Source: Shimia sp.
Lineage (GTDB): Bacteria > Pseudomonadota > Alphaproteobacteria > Rhodobacterales > Rhodobacteraceae
Assembly (NCBI RefSeq): GCF_022448905.1
Contig: NZ_JAKVCW010000003.1
Coordinates: 62,001 to 126,000 of the forward strand
DNA: 64,000 bases
Direction of reading: 5' to 3'
Below the pieces are notes generated by a model. It worked only from the letters and a program-made list of their open reading frames with translations. It ran no database searches and was not told the DNA's origin. Position 1 is the first letter of the stretch, and the number at the start of each line of letters is the position of its first letter. The translations under genes and the position numbers were made by a program. Shown piece after piece: positions 8,233 to 15,517 of this stretch.

Positions 8233-8718
8233 ATGGCGCAGGTTTTGATTGTCTATCACTCCCGCACAGGGGGCAGCCAGCAAATGGCGGAAGCGGCCTT
8301 TGCGGCGGCGCAGACCGAGGGGGAGGCGCGGCTGTTGCGGGCGGAAGAGGCGAGGCCTGAGGATGTGCTGGCGGCGGACGGCTTTCTGTTTTGCGCGCCG
8401 GAAAACCTCGCCGCGCTGTCGGGCGCGATGAAGGAGTTCTTTGATCGCTGTTACTATCCGGTTCTTGGGCAGGTCGAGGGACGGCCTTACGCGCAAATGA
8501 TCTGTGCGGGATCAGATGGAGATGGCGCGGCCCGGCAATTGGCGCGGATTGCGACGGGGTGGCGGCTCAAAGAAGTGCAGCCGCCGCTGATTGTCTGTAC
8601 CCACGCGCAGACGGAAGAGGCGATTTTGGCGGTGAAGGTGATTGGGGCGGCGGACTTAGAGCGCTGTGCAGAGTTGGGCGCGGCGCTGGGAGCCGGGCTG
8701 GCCATGGGAGTGTTTTGA
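8233..8718 (+). CDS. Flavodoxin-fold NAD(P)H-dependent oxidoreductase
   Basis: 161 residues with the flavodoxin start VLIVYHSRTGGSQQMAEA, whose phosphate-binding S-R-T-G-G loop contacts FMN, followed by DGFLFCAPENLAALSGAMKEFFDR, the second FMN-loop region. Probably a cytoplasmic FMN protein in electron transfer or quinone reduction. It sits on the plus strand between two minus-strand genes for paralogous exported proteins, ending 5 bases before the second one. No electron partner adjoins it. The start at 8233 is the only ATG that keeps the nucleotide-binding strand intact. Confidence 0.85.
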   Translation: MAQVLIVYHSRTGGSQQMAEAAFAAAQTEGEARLLRAEEARPEDVLAADGFLFCAPENLAALSGAMKEFFDRCYYPVLGQVEGRPYAQMICAGSDGDGAARQLARIATGWRLKEVQPPLIVCTHAQTEEAILAVKVIGAADLERCAELGAALGAGLAMGVF

Positions 8719-8722
8719 GCGG

Positions 8723-9178
8723 TCAGTCGGAGGTGCGCTGACACGCAATAGTGTCGCCGTAGGAGGCCAGCGACATTGAGTTTTGGGTCAGGCTGACAAC
8801 CTTTGTTGGGGTGTCGTCTTCGGCAAGCAGAAACTCTTGCAGTTCCTTGGTGTCCGAGTGGTTTTTGATGTCAAAACCGTCAGCGGTCAGGGAGACCAGC
8901 TCTTTTGTCAGGGTTTTGTCTTTTAGGACACCTGAGGGCAAAAGCTCATAGGTGCTGCGCGCTCTGACCACACCGCGGATTTCAATCTGGCTTTCCTCGA
9001 AGGCAAGTTCCAAGCGGGTGTCCAGATGGCCGTCTGAGCCGAAAGTCAAAGTCACGTCCAGCTCGCCTTCGTGGTTTTTGTCAAAGCAATGCCACGCGCC
9101 CTGAATGCGAGGCTCCGCAGCCTGCAACGACGCTGCAAAAACTGTGGTTATTGCAAAAATTAAAATAGCGCCGCGCAT
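8723..9178 (-). CDS. Small exported protein, paralogue B of a pair
   Basis: 151 residues with a signal peptide (MRGAILIFAITTVFAASLQA). The mature domain starts IQGAWHCFDKNHEGELDVTL and ends with a Cys (DTIACQRTSD). Its pattern parallels the product at 7635-8075, with a flavodoxin gene between the two. The second half is rich in acidic residues (TKELQEFLLAEDDTPTK). Function unknown. The repeated use of one domain near a redox gene hints at a shared periplasmic role, but nothing in the sequence proves it. Confidence 0.75.
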   Translation of the reverse strand: MRGAILIFAITTVFAASLQAAEPRIQGAWHCFDKNHEGELDVTLTFGSDGHLDTRLELAFEESQIEIRGVVRARSTYELLPSGVLKDKTLTKELVSLTADGFDIKNHSDTKELQEFLLAEDDTPTKVVSLTQNSMSLASYGDTIACQRTSD

Positions 9179-9255
9179 CGTGAAATCCTTACTGGGAGAT
9201 CCATGGAGAAGTCGTAAATTGGTGTTTTGACTTTCGATAGTTCACCTATCGCAAG

Positions 9256-9678
9256 TCATTTTTGAAGGGCGTCATACTCGCTTTGCGCCTGTTTGATGTC
9301 CGCATCATACTCTACCGCCCAATTTGCCAAACCGGTGATATGGCTCAATAGCGAGTGCCCCAGTGGGGTCAGGCTGTATTCCACAGACGGCGGGCGGGTA
9401 TCGAACACTTTGCGGTGTACAAGGCCGTCACGTTCTAAGCCGCGCAAAGTGACGGTCAGCATCCGCTGAGAAATGCCCGCTACTGCGCGCAGCAAGGCGC
9501 GGAACCGTTCCGGGCCACGCCCAAGACGCAGCACCACCAACACGCTCCATTTGTCGCCAACGCGGTCTAAAACATCCCGTACCGGACAAGCACCGCTGAA
9601 CTCATTGGCCACCCATGCGTCGACGCCGTCATTCATCGCCTGAATGTCGGAGGTGGTTACTTCTGTGTGCCTATCCAA
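9256..9678 (-). CDS. HxlR/MarR-like winged-helix transcriptional regulator
   Basis: The HxlR domain begins CPVRDVLDRVGDKWSVLVVLRL and continues through GISQRMLTVTLRGLERDGLV (recognition helix and wing) to SVEYSLTPLGHSLL. The conserved N-terminal Cys of the family, used for oxidant or electrophile sensing in several members, is present. I placed the start at a TTG (9678) because an AAAGGAGG ribosome site precedes it; ATG 9636 or the upstream ATG 9750 are alternatives. It is divergent from an NmrA-type oxidoreductase gene, the same layout as E. coli ytfH/ytfG, so it probably controls that gene through the inverted repeats at 9722-9760. Confidence 0.9.
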   Translation of the reverse strand: MDRHTEVTTSDIQAMNDGVDAWVANEFSGACPVRDVLDRVGDKWSVLVVLRLGRGPERFRALLRAVAGISQRMLTVTLRGLERDGLVHRKVFDTRPPSVEYSLTPLGHSLLSHITGLANWAVEYDADIKQAQSEYDALQK

Positions 9679-9721
9679 CGAATTAGTGCCTCCTTTTGCC
9701 GCCAAACCAAGTCTCCTAAGT

Positions 9722-9760
9722 GTGGTTCTCAACAGTAACCACCATACCATGGAGAACCAC
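9722..9760. promoter_or_regulatory. Inverted-repeat operator between the HxlR and NmrA genes
   Basis: GTGGTTCTC at 9722-9730 is repeated in perfect inversion as GAGAACCAC at 9752-9760. A further AACCAC at 9737-9742 makes GTGGTT-N9-AACCAC with the first arm. The distal arm overlaps the ribosome site of the NmrA gene, so a bound repressor would block that gene directly. Likely HxlR binding site, by inference from layout. Confidence 0.6.
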
Positions 9761-9761
9761 T

Positions 9762-10661
9762 ATGAACCAGACCGTTGCAATTTTCGGCGCCACTGGCGCG
9801 CAAGGTGCCCCGGTTGTGCAGGAAGCGCTTGCCAATGGATTGACTGTCCGCGCCGTCGCACGTGACGTTGCCAAAATCTCGGAAATGCATAGCGAAGCGC
9901 AGGCTTATGCCGCGACTTTGGATGATGTTGACGCCATTGCCCGTGCTCTGAACGGCGTGGACGCCGCTTTCCTGCACCTGCCAGCTCCGGCCAATCCAGA
10001 AGACCCGCAAACTTGGATGACCGCGTTTTTCACTGCAGCCCATCAAGTGAATTTGCCGCTGTTGGTGTTTACAACCGGCGGAACAACAGGAGACCGCTAT
10101 CCCTCTTCGATCATGATTGACGCGACCACGGGCGGTATGAGGGCGGTTTTGAACAGCGGTATTCCTTCGATTGTGTTGCAACCGACAATCTACTTGGAGA
10201 ATTTTCTACCCGGTTTCCTAACACCCCGCCTGCAAAGCGAAGGTGTGTTGGATTACCCACCGCTACCGGAAACGATGAAAGTGACCTGGACCTCGCATTT
10301 TGATCAGGCCCGGGTGGCAGTGGCTGCGCTGACCCGTCCGGATTTGGCCGGGCAGAGCTTTGAAATTGGCACGCCTGCACCGCTGACCGGTGGTCAATTG
10401 GCGGAGTTGCTGGCTGGTTGGGTGGATCGTCCCGTGTCTTTTGTTCCCCAGACCGCAGCGGCGCTTGGCGCACAGGTGGCAGAAGCGTTCGGAAACCCGG
10501 GAATGGGGCATATGCTGACCGATATGTACGGTACGCTGGCCACAATGGGGGATGACGACATGTGCATTGATACGCAGCTGGTTGAAGAGACCTTTGGTGT
10601 CACGCTGACCACTGTTGCGGACCACATCAAAAGCTGGGGCAAAGCTGCGGCGGCTGCTTAA
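9762..10661 (+). CDS. NmrA-like NAD(P)H-binding oxidoreductase (QorB/YtfG type)
   Basis: 299 residues, atypical short-chain dehydrogenase fold. The nucleotide loop is VAIFGATGAQGAPVVQEAL, with the GxxGxxG spacing of NmrA proteins, and the sequence continues with LVFTTGGTTGD and LQPTIYLENFLPGFL. Members reduce quinones or sense the NAD(P) state; the layout with a divergent HxlR regulator favours a quinone- or electrophile-detoxifying enzyme. Starts at ATG 9762 behind GGAG; the longer frame from 9720 crosses the operator and is unlikely. A strong hairpin terminator follows the stop codon. Confidence 0.88.
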   Translation: MNQTVAIFGATGAQGAPVVQEALANGLTVRAVARDVAKISEMHSEAQAYAATLDDVDAIARALNGVDAAFLHLPAPANPEDPQTWMTAFFTAAHQVNLPLLVFTTGGTTGDRYPSSIMIDATTGGMRAVLNSGIPSIVLQPTIYLENFLPGFLTPRLQSEGVLDYPPLPETMKVTWTSHFDQARVAVAALTRPDLAGQSFEIGTPAPLTGGQLAELLAGWVDRPVSFVPQTAAALGAQVAEAFGNPGMGHMLTDMYGTLATMGDDDMCIDTQLVEETFGVTLTTVADHIKSWGKAAAAA

Positions 10662-10664
10662 GGA

Positions 10665-10694
10665 AAAGGGCCGGGGAGATTTTCCCGGCCCTTT
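10665..10694. terminator. Bidirectional terminator between convergent genes
   Basis: Stem AAAGGGCCGGG / CCCGGCCCTTT with an 8-base loop. T-rich tails on both strands serve the NmrA gene (plus) and pepF (minus). Confidence 0.85.
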
Positions 10695-10719
10695 ATCATT
10701 CGCGCTTTGGCTCGCGGGC

Positions 10720-12549
10720 TTATTCCATCGCCTCAAGCTCGTCGATCATCGACGAAATCATGCTCAGGCCCTTGTCCCAGAACTTCGGATCAGAGGCGTC
10801 CAAGCCAAAGGGCGCAAGAAGTTCTGAGTGGTGCTTGGAGCCACCGGCTTTGAGCATCTCGAAGTATTTGTCCTCAAAGCCTTCGTCGCCCTCGGCATAC
10901 ACCGCATAGAGCGCGTTTACGAGGCCGTCGCCAAAAGCGTAGGCATAGACGTAGAACGGCGAGTGTACGAAGTGCGGGATGTAGGCCCAGAAGGTCTCAT
11001 AGCCGTCCATGTACTCAAATGCTTCGCCAAGGCTTTCGGCCTGCACCGACATCCACAGCGCGTTGATGTCTTCTGGTGTCAGCTCGCTTTCGCGGCGGGC
11101 GGCGTGCAGTTTGCACTCAAAATCGTAGAACGCGATCTGGCGCACCACGGTGTTGATCATGTCCTCAACCTTGCCCGCCAGCAGGATTTTGCGTTGCTCC
11201 TGGGTTTCGGCCTTGTCCAACATGGCGCGGAAGGTCAGCATTTCGCCAAAGACCGACGCGGTTTCCGCCAATGTCAGCGGAGTGGAAGACAGCATTTCGC
11301 CTTGCTCCGCCGCCAAGACTTGGTGCACGCCGTGGCCCAGTTCGTGCGCGAGGGTCATCACATCTCGGGGTTTGCCGAGGTAGTTCAGCATCACATAGGG
11401 GTGCACGTTGGTCACGGTGGGGTGGGCAAAGGCGCCCGGTGCTTTGCCCGGTTTCACACCCGCATCGATCCAGCCTTTGGTAAAGAACGGTTCGGCCAGC
11501 TCACCTATACGCGGATCAAATGCGTTATAGGCGTCCATCACGGTTTTCTGGGCAGTGTCCCAATCCACAGTCGTAGGGTCTTCCATTGGCAGGGGCGCGT
11601 TGCGGTCCCAGACCTGCATCACCTCTAGACCGAGCCATTTGCGCTTCAGCTCATAATAGCGGTGGCTGAGTTTTGGATAGGCGGCCACAACCGCGTCACG
11701 CAGGGCCTCGACCACCTCCGGCTCCACATCGTTGGAGAGGTGACGGCCGGTTTGTGCGGTCGGCATGTTGCGCCAGCGGTCGATGACCTCTTTTTCTTTG
11801 GCAGCGGTGTTGTGCACACGGGCGAAGATTTTGATGTTTTCGGCAAAGACTTCGGCCAGTTCGCGCGCCGCCGCTTCACGCTTTTCGCGGTCCGGGTCGG
11901 TCAGGAAATTCAGTGTGCCTTCGATGTTGAGCTCTTCGCCGTTCACGTTGAAGGTCAGGCCCGCGATGGTTTCGTCAAACAGGCGCTCCCAAGCGTCGCC
12001 CACCACGCCAAGATCATGCAGGAACTTCTCCAGCTCATCGGAAAGCTGGTGTGGTTTCATTGCGCGGATGCGGCGAAAGACCGGCTCATAACGGGCAAGT
12101 TCCGCGTTTTCTGCAAAGGCGGCGGAGAGCCTGTCGTCTTCGATGCGGTTCAGTTCCAGCGTGAAGAACACCAGAGGTGTGGAGAAGTTTGTCAGCTTTT
12201 CCTGCATGTTGGCCATGAACTGCGCGCGTTCGGCGTCTGTGGTCAGCTGGTAATAGCGCAGACCGGCGTAGGACATGATGCGGCCAGAGGTCTGGCTGAT
12301 CTTCTCGTTGCGCTGCACACAGGTCAGCAGGTCGCTCGCAGACAGATCGGCCAGCTTGCCTTCGTAATCGGCGGCAAAGGCGGCACATTCGCCTTCCAGC
12401 CATTCCAGGTCAGCAGTCAACTCAAGTGCGTCGTCACCTGTATACAGGTCGCTCAAGTCCCACTCGGGCAGGTCGCCAAACTCATTTGCGCCGGAAGAGG
12501 CGTTTGCATCGCGCAGAAGATCAGGGGCGGGGAAGGGAAGGTTCAGCAT
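10720..12549 (-). CDS. pepF: Oligoendopeptidase F (M3 family)
   Basis: Cytoplasmic zinc metallopeptidase that degrades oligopeptides. 609 residues, normal for the family. The HExGH zinc site is seen in TLAHELGHGVHQVLA near residue 395, with the third ligand region ETASVFGEML following. The N-terminal helical part opens with LPEWDLSDLYTGDD, typical of PepF. The start MLNLPFPAPDLLRDA at 12549 is plausible and lies 128 bases from the divergent FAH-hydrolase gene. No partner genes in an operon. The terminator at 10665-10694 closes it. Confidence 0.96.
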   Translation of the reverse strand: MLNLPFPAPDLLRDANASSGANEFGDLPEWDLSDLYTGDDALELTADLEWLEGECAAFAADYEGKLADLSASDLLTCVQRNEKISQTSGRIMSYAGLRYYQLTTDAERAQFMANMQEKLTNFSTPLVFFTLELNRIEDDRLSAAFAENAELARYEPVFRRIRAMKPHQLSDELEKFLHDLGVVGDAWERLFDETIAGLTFNVNGEELNIEGTLNFLTDPDREKREAAARELAEVFAENIKIFARVHNTAAKEKEVIDRWRNMPTAQTGRHLSNDVEPEVVEALRDAVVAAYPKLSHRYYELKRKWLGLEVMQVWDRNAPLPMEDPTTVDWDTAQKTVMDAYNAFDPRIGELAEPFFTKGWIDAGVKPGKAPGAFAHPTVTNVHPYVMLNYLGKPRDVMTLAHELGHGVHQVLAAEQGEMLSSTPLTLAETASVFGEMLTFRAMLDKAETQEQRKILLAGKVEDMINTVVRQIAFYDFECKLHAARRESELTPEDINALWMSVQAESLGEAFEYMDGYETFWAYIPHFVHSPFYVYAYAFGDGLVNALYAVYAEGDEGFEDKYFEMLKAGGSKHHSELLAPFGLDASDPKFWDKGLSMISSMIDELEAME

Positions 12550-12677
12550 GGAAGCGGCCTTTGTTCAGAAAACTGTTGGGGATCAGATAGGCAGAGCGGG
12601 GCGGGAGGTTCAAGAGGGGGTTGCACTCCTTTGCGCAGCGCGGGAGCATGGTGGCAAGTCAAAGACGGAGGATTGAG

Positions 12678-13508
12678 ATGCGGTTTGTACGGTATGGCGA
12701 ACGTGGGGCAGAGAAGCCCGGCGTGTTGGACAAAGCGGGACAGGTGCGGGATTTGTCCGGCGTGGTGGCAGATTTGGCTGGCGGCGTGTTGGCGGACCTT
12801 CCGGATGTGGATCCGGAAAGCCTGCCGTTGGCGGAAGGCGATCTGCGCCTTGGCGCGCCGGTGGGGCAGGTCGGCAAATACCTGTGCATTGGTCTGAACT
12901 ACTCCGACCACGCCGAAGAGGCTGGGATGGACATCCCCAAAGAGCCGATCCTGTTCATGAAAGCCACCAGCGCCATTGTCGGCCCAGATGATCCGGTGAT
13001 CCTGCCGCGTGGGTCTGAGAAAGGCGACTGGGAGGTGGAGCTGGCCGTGGTGATTGGCAAGGCAGCGAAATATGTCTCCAAGGAAGACGCGTTGCGCCAC
13101 GTGGCGGGCTATACCATTGCCAATGATGTGTCTGAGCGCAGTTTGCAGATTGAGCGTGGCGGGCAATGGACCAAAGGCAAGAGCTGCGACAGCTTTGGGC
13201 CGCTGGGGCCGTGGCTGGTGACGCCGGATGAGGTGAGCGACGTGCAGGACCTTGCGCTGACTCTGGACCTCAATGGGGAGCGGGTGCAGACCGGCTCCAC
13301 CGCGTCGATGGTGTTTGGCGTGGCGGAGATTATTTCGTATCTCAGCGAAATGATGACCTTGCATCCTGGCGATGTGATTGCCACCGGCACGCCGCCCGGT
13401 GTGGGTATGGGCTTTAAGCCGCCGCGCTATTTGCAAGCGGGGGACGTGATGGAGCTAAGCATCGCGGGTCTGGGCAAACAGCGACAGCGGGTGATGCGGG
13501 ACGGGTGA
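12678..13508 (+). CDS. Fumarylacetoacetate-hydrolase-fold enzyme
   Basis: 276 residues, FAH superfamily (2-keto-4-pentenoate hydratase, ureidoglycolate lyase, acylpyruvate hydrolase). Key segments: YLCIGLNYSDHAEEAG, the metal-binding EVELAVVIGKAA with its Glu pair, GYTIANDVSERS, DSFGPLGPWLVTPDE, and DVIATGTPPGVGMGFKPP. The true start is ATG 12678 behind GGAGGA; the frame extends upstream without meaning. It stands alone, so the substrate is not indicated. Homologues of this size and N-terminus (MRFVRYGERGAEKPGV) are often labelled ureidoglycolate lyase, which I would not trust without allantoin genes nearby. Confidence 0.9.
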   Translation: MRFVRYGERGAEKPGVLDKAGQVRDLSGVVADLAGGVLADLPDVDPESLPLAEGDLRLGAPVGQVGKYLCIGLNYSDHAEEAGMDIPKEPILFMKATSAIVGPDDPVILPRGSEKGDWEVELAVVIGKAAKYVSKEDALRHVAGYTIANDVSERSLQIERGGQWTKGKSCDSFGPLGPWLVTPDEVSDVQDLALTLDLNGERVQTGSTASMVFGVAEIISYLSEMMTLHPGDVIATGTPPGVGMGFKPPRYLQAGDVMELSIAGLGKQRQRVMRDG

Positions 13509-13515
13509 TGTGCGC

Positions 13516-13572
13516 CAACGAAGGGACGTGAGGGGCCAGCCCCTCACACGCCCCGAGATATTTGGAGAATGA
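13516..13572. repeat. Palindromic intergenic element, copy 1
   Basis: GTGAGGGGC-CA-GCCCCTCAC hairpin followed by GCCCCGAGATATTTGGAG. Sits between the convergent FAH-hydrolase and lysophospholipase genes. The same core (AAATATC-CGGGG read on the other strand) recurs at 32.6, 42.5 and 50.9 kb. Confidence 0.6.
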
Positions 13573-13577
13573 GAAAG

Positions 13578-14531
13578 CTAGGTGTTGTGGCTGTCATAAA
13601 AGGCGGCGCAGGCGTCAAAGATGTGGGTGCGTGTTTCCGGCACTTCCATCAGGACTTCGTGTTCGCCGGCTTCAATCAGGTCAAGGGTGCCATTTGGCCA
13701 GCGGGCCATGCGTTTGTGCACGTCCTCAGTGTTCACAATGCGCTCGTCCGTTCCAAGGAAGGTCAAGCAGGGGATGTCTGGCGAAGGGCGTGCACGCAGG
13801 CGTCGGCATTCCTTGAGCGCCTCATAGACCCAGTTGATCGCGGGCCCTGCCAGCGCGAGATCTGGCTGACCGGTCATGTGACGCTGCATGTAGGCATACA
13901 TGTCGGGGTCTTTGGTCAGGGTGTTGTCCTCAAACGGTTTGTCGAGCACCAGAGTGACGGGTGAGGTGGACGGGGCGAGGCGGCCGTGCAAGCCCAAAGG
14001 TTTGCTCACAGCGCCGACAACCCAGGCGGCCGCGCGCAGGTAGGGCGCCAGGCCAATGCCCCACATCGGGGCGGAGAAAGAGGCTGATTTGACTGGCAGG
14101 CCTTCGTGCAGGGCGCGCAGGCCAATGCAGCCGCCCATGGAGTGACCCAGCAGGTGCCATGGTTGCGGCAAGTCGAGTTCCGACAGTGCGGTCAACACGG
14201 CGGCAACGTCGCGTTGGAAATCGTCAAAGGTTTCGACATAGCCGATATAGCGCGGGTCGACCATGCGGTCTGCCAATCCCTGGCCGCGCCAGTCGACGGC
14301 AATCATGGCGTAGCCGCGCGCCGCAAAATCTGCGGCGGCACGGCCATATTTTTCCACATATTCCGTGCGGCCGGGAAACAGCAGCACTGTCCCTTTCGTC
14401 GGGCCTTTGGCATTCTCTAAAGGCCAGTGGGCAAAGCGCAAGCGCACCTCGTCATCCGCCGTGACCCAGTAAGCGTTTGCCGCTGGGCCTTCGGCGACGT
14501 CGTGATGGAATGGTGCGCTTTGCAAGGACAT
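13578..14531 (-). CDS. Alpha/beta hydrolase, lysophospholipase (PldB) type
   Basis: 317 residues. The nucleophile elbow GHSMGG appears in PWHLLGHSMGGCIGLRALHEG near residue 130, with VDWRGQGLADR (oxyanion-loop region) before it. The acid is probably in TFLGTDERIVNTEDV and the final His in EAGEHEVLMEVPETR. It matches monoacylglycerol-lipase/lysophospholipase L2-type enzymes acting on lipids in the cytoplasm or at the membrane. Its start codon overlaps the stop codon of the SCP2 gene by one base, so the two are translationally coupled; a lipid-handling pair is a reasonable inference. Confidence 0.88.
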   Translation of the reverse strand: MSLQSAPFHHDVAEGPAANAYWVTADDEVRLRFAHWPLENAKGPTKGTVLLFPGRTEYVEKYGRAAADFAARGYAMIAVDWRGQGLADRMVDPRYIGYVETFDDFQRDVAAVLTALSELDLPQPWHLLGHSMGGCIGLRALHEGLPVKSASFSAPMWGIGLAPYLRAAAWVVGAVSKPLGLHGRLAPSTSPVTLVLDKPFEDNTLTKDPDMYAYMQRHMTGQPDLALAGPAINWVYEALKECRRLRARPSPDIPCLTFLGTDERIVNTEDVHKRMARWPNGTLDLIEAGEHEVLMEVPETRTHIFDACAAFYDSHNT

Positions 14532-14821
14532 CAGGCCAGTACGCCGCCCAGTTTCATCGCTGCGCCCATGTCGCCGTCGATGGTCAGCTTGCCGGACATG
14601 AAGGCCGCGGTGGGGTTCAACTCGCCTTCGAGAATCGCCTGGAAGGTGTCGACATCTGCGGTCATGGTCACATCTGCGTCGTCGTCGCCAGCGCGCACGC
14701 CGTCTGCGTCGATGATGATTGCGCCTTCGCCTTCGATGGCAAATTTGGCTGAGCCGTCAAAGCTTTCGCCACCCAGTTTCGCGGTCAGGGCCTCTACGGC
14801 GGAGGAAATGATATCGCTCAT
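14531..14821 (-). CDS. SCP2 sterol-carrier-like lipid-binding protein
   Basis: 96 residues, the whole SCP2 fold without other domains. Diagnostic parts are GSAKFAIEGEGAIIIDADGV, DADVTMTADVDTFQAILEGE, and the hallmark LNPTAAFMSGKLTIDGDMGA. Binds a hydrophobic ligand (fatty acyl chain, sterol or quinone). Translationally coupled to the downstream lysophospholipase gene. The TPR protein gene runs divergently, starting 71 bases away. Confidence 0.92.
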   Translation of the reverse strand: MSDIISSAVEALTAKLGGESFDGSAKFAIEGEGAIIIDADGVRAGDDDADVTMTADVDTFQAILEGELNPTAAFMSGKLTIDGDMGAAMKLGGVLA

Positions 14822-14891
14822 CTTCTTGATCCTTCAAATTCTTGTGCACATCTTGGGAATCAGACAGGCACGGGCTACACTGATTTACGTT

Positions 14892-15485
14892 ATGGTCAAC
14901 TTACGACATCTTCTCAAACCTACCGTTGCGGCATTTGTGCTCTCTGTCACGGTATTTCAATCGCCGGTTGCGATTTCTCAGGAAAGTGACGCAGTTGTGA
15001 CAGGCGCGGGCGATGAATTGCCGCGCCTGATGGCGGAGCTGCGTGTGGCGGAACCGGCGCGCGCCGAACAGGTGGCGGGGCAGATCCGGCATTTGTGGGA
15101 TGCCTCGGGGTCGGCCACGGCGGATTACCTGCTGCGTCGCACCCGCAAGGCCATCGACATTTCCGAGATGGAAGTGGCTGTGGAACATGCAACGGCGTTG
15201 GTTGATCACGCGCCGGAGTTTGCCCAGGGCTGGGCGGAACGGGCACGGGCCTATTATGCGTTGGATCTCTATGGGCCGGCGTTGAGTGATCTGGAGCAGG
15301 TGATTGCCCTGAACCCAACGCATTTTGACGCCATCATGGGCCTCGCGGTGATGCTCGATGAGATGGGCAAGCCTGAGGATGCCTATGAGGCCTATCAACA
15401 GGTCGAGGCTATACATCCCTATCAGGCGGGCCTAACAGAAGCCTTGGAGCGACTCGCGCCGCTGGTGCGTGGTCAAGAGCTCTAA
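14892..15485 (+). CDS. Exported TPR-repeat protein
   Basis: 197 residues with a signal sequence (LLKPTVAAFVLSVTVFQSPVAIS) and three or so TPR units in the second half: ALVDHAPEFAQGWAERARAY, YGPALSDLEQVIALNPTHFD, and MGKPEDAYEAYQQVEAIHPY. Probably a periplasmic scaffold. I chose ATG 14892 since the frame upstream overlaps the SCP2 gene on the other strand and lacks a signal peptide. It ends 32 bases before the Suv3-like helicase gene and could be cotranscribed with it. Confidence 0.85.
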   Translation: MVNLRHLLKPTVAAFVLSVTVFQSPVAISQESDAVVTGAGDELPRLMAELRVAEPARAEQVAGQIRHLWDASGSATADYLLRRTRKAIDISEMEVAVEHATALVDHAPEFAQGWAERARAYYALDLYGPALSDLEQVIALNPTHFDAIMGLAVMLDEMGKPEDAYEAYQQVEAIHPYQAGLTEALERLAPLVRGQEL

Positions 15486-15517
15486 GCGACGAATTCTAAG
15501 CCAGACGGGGCAGACAG

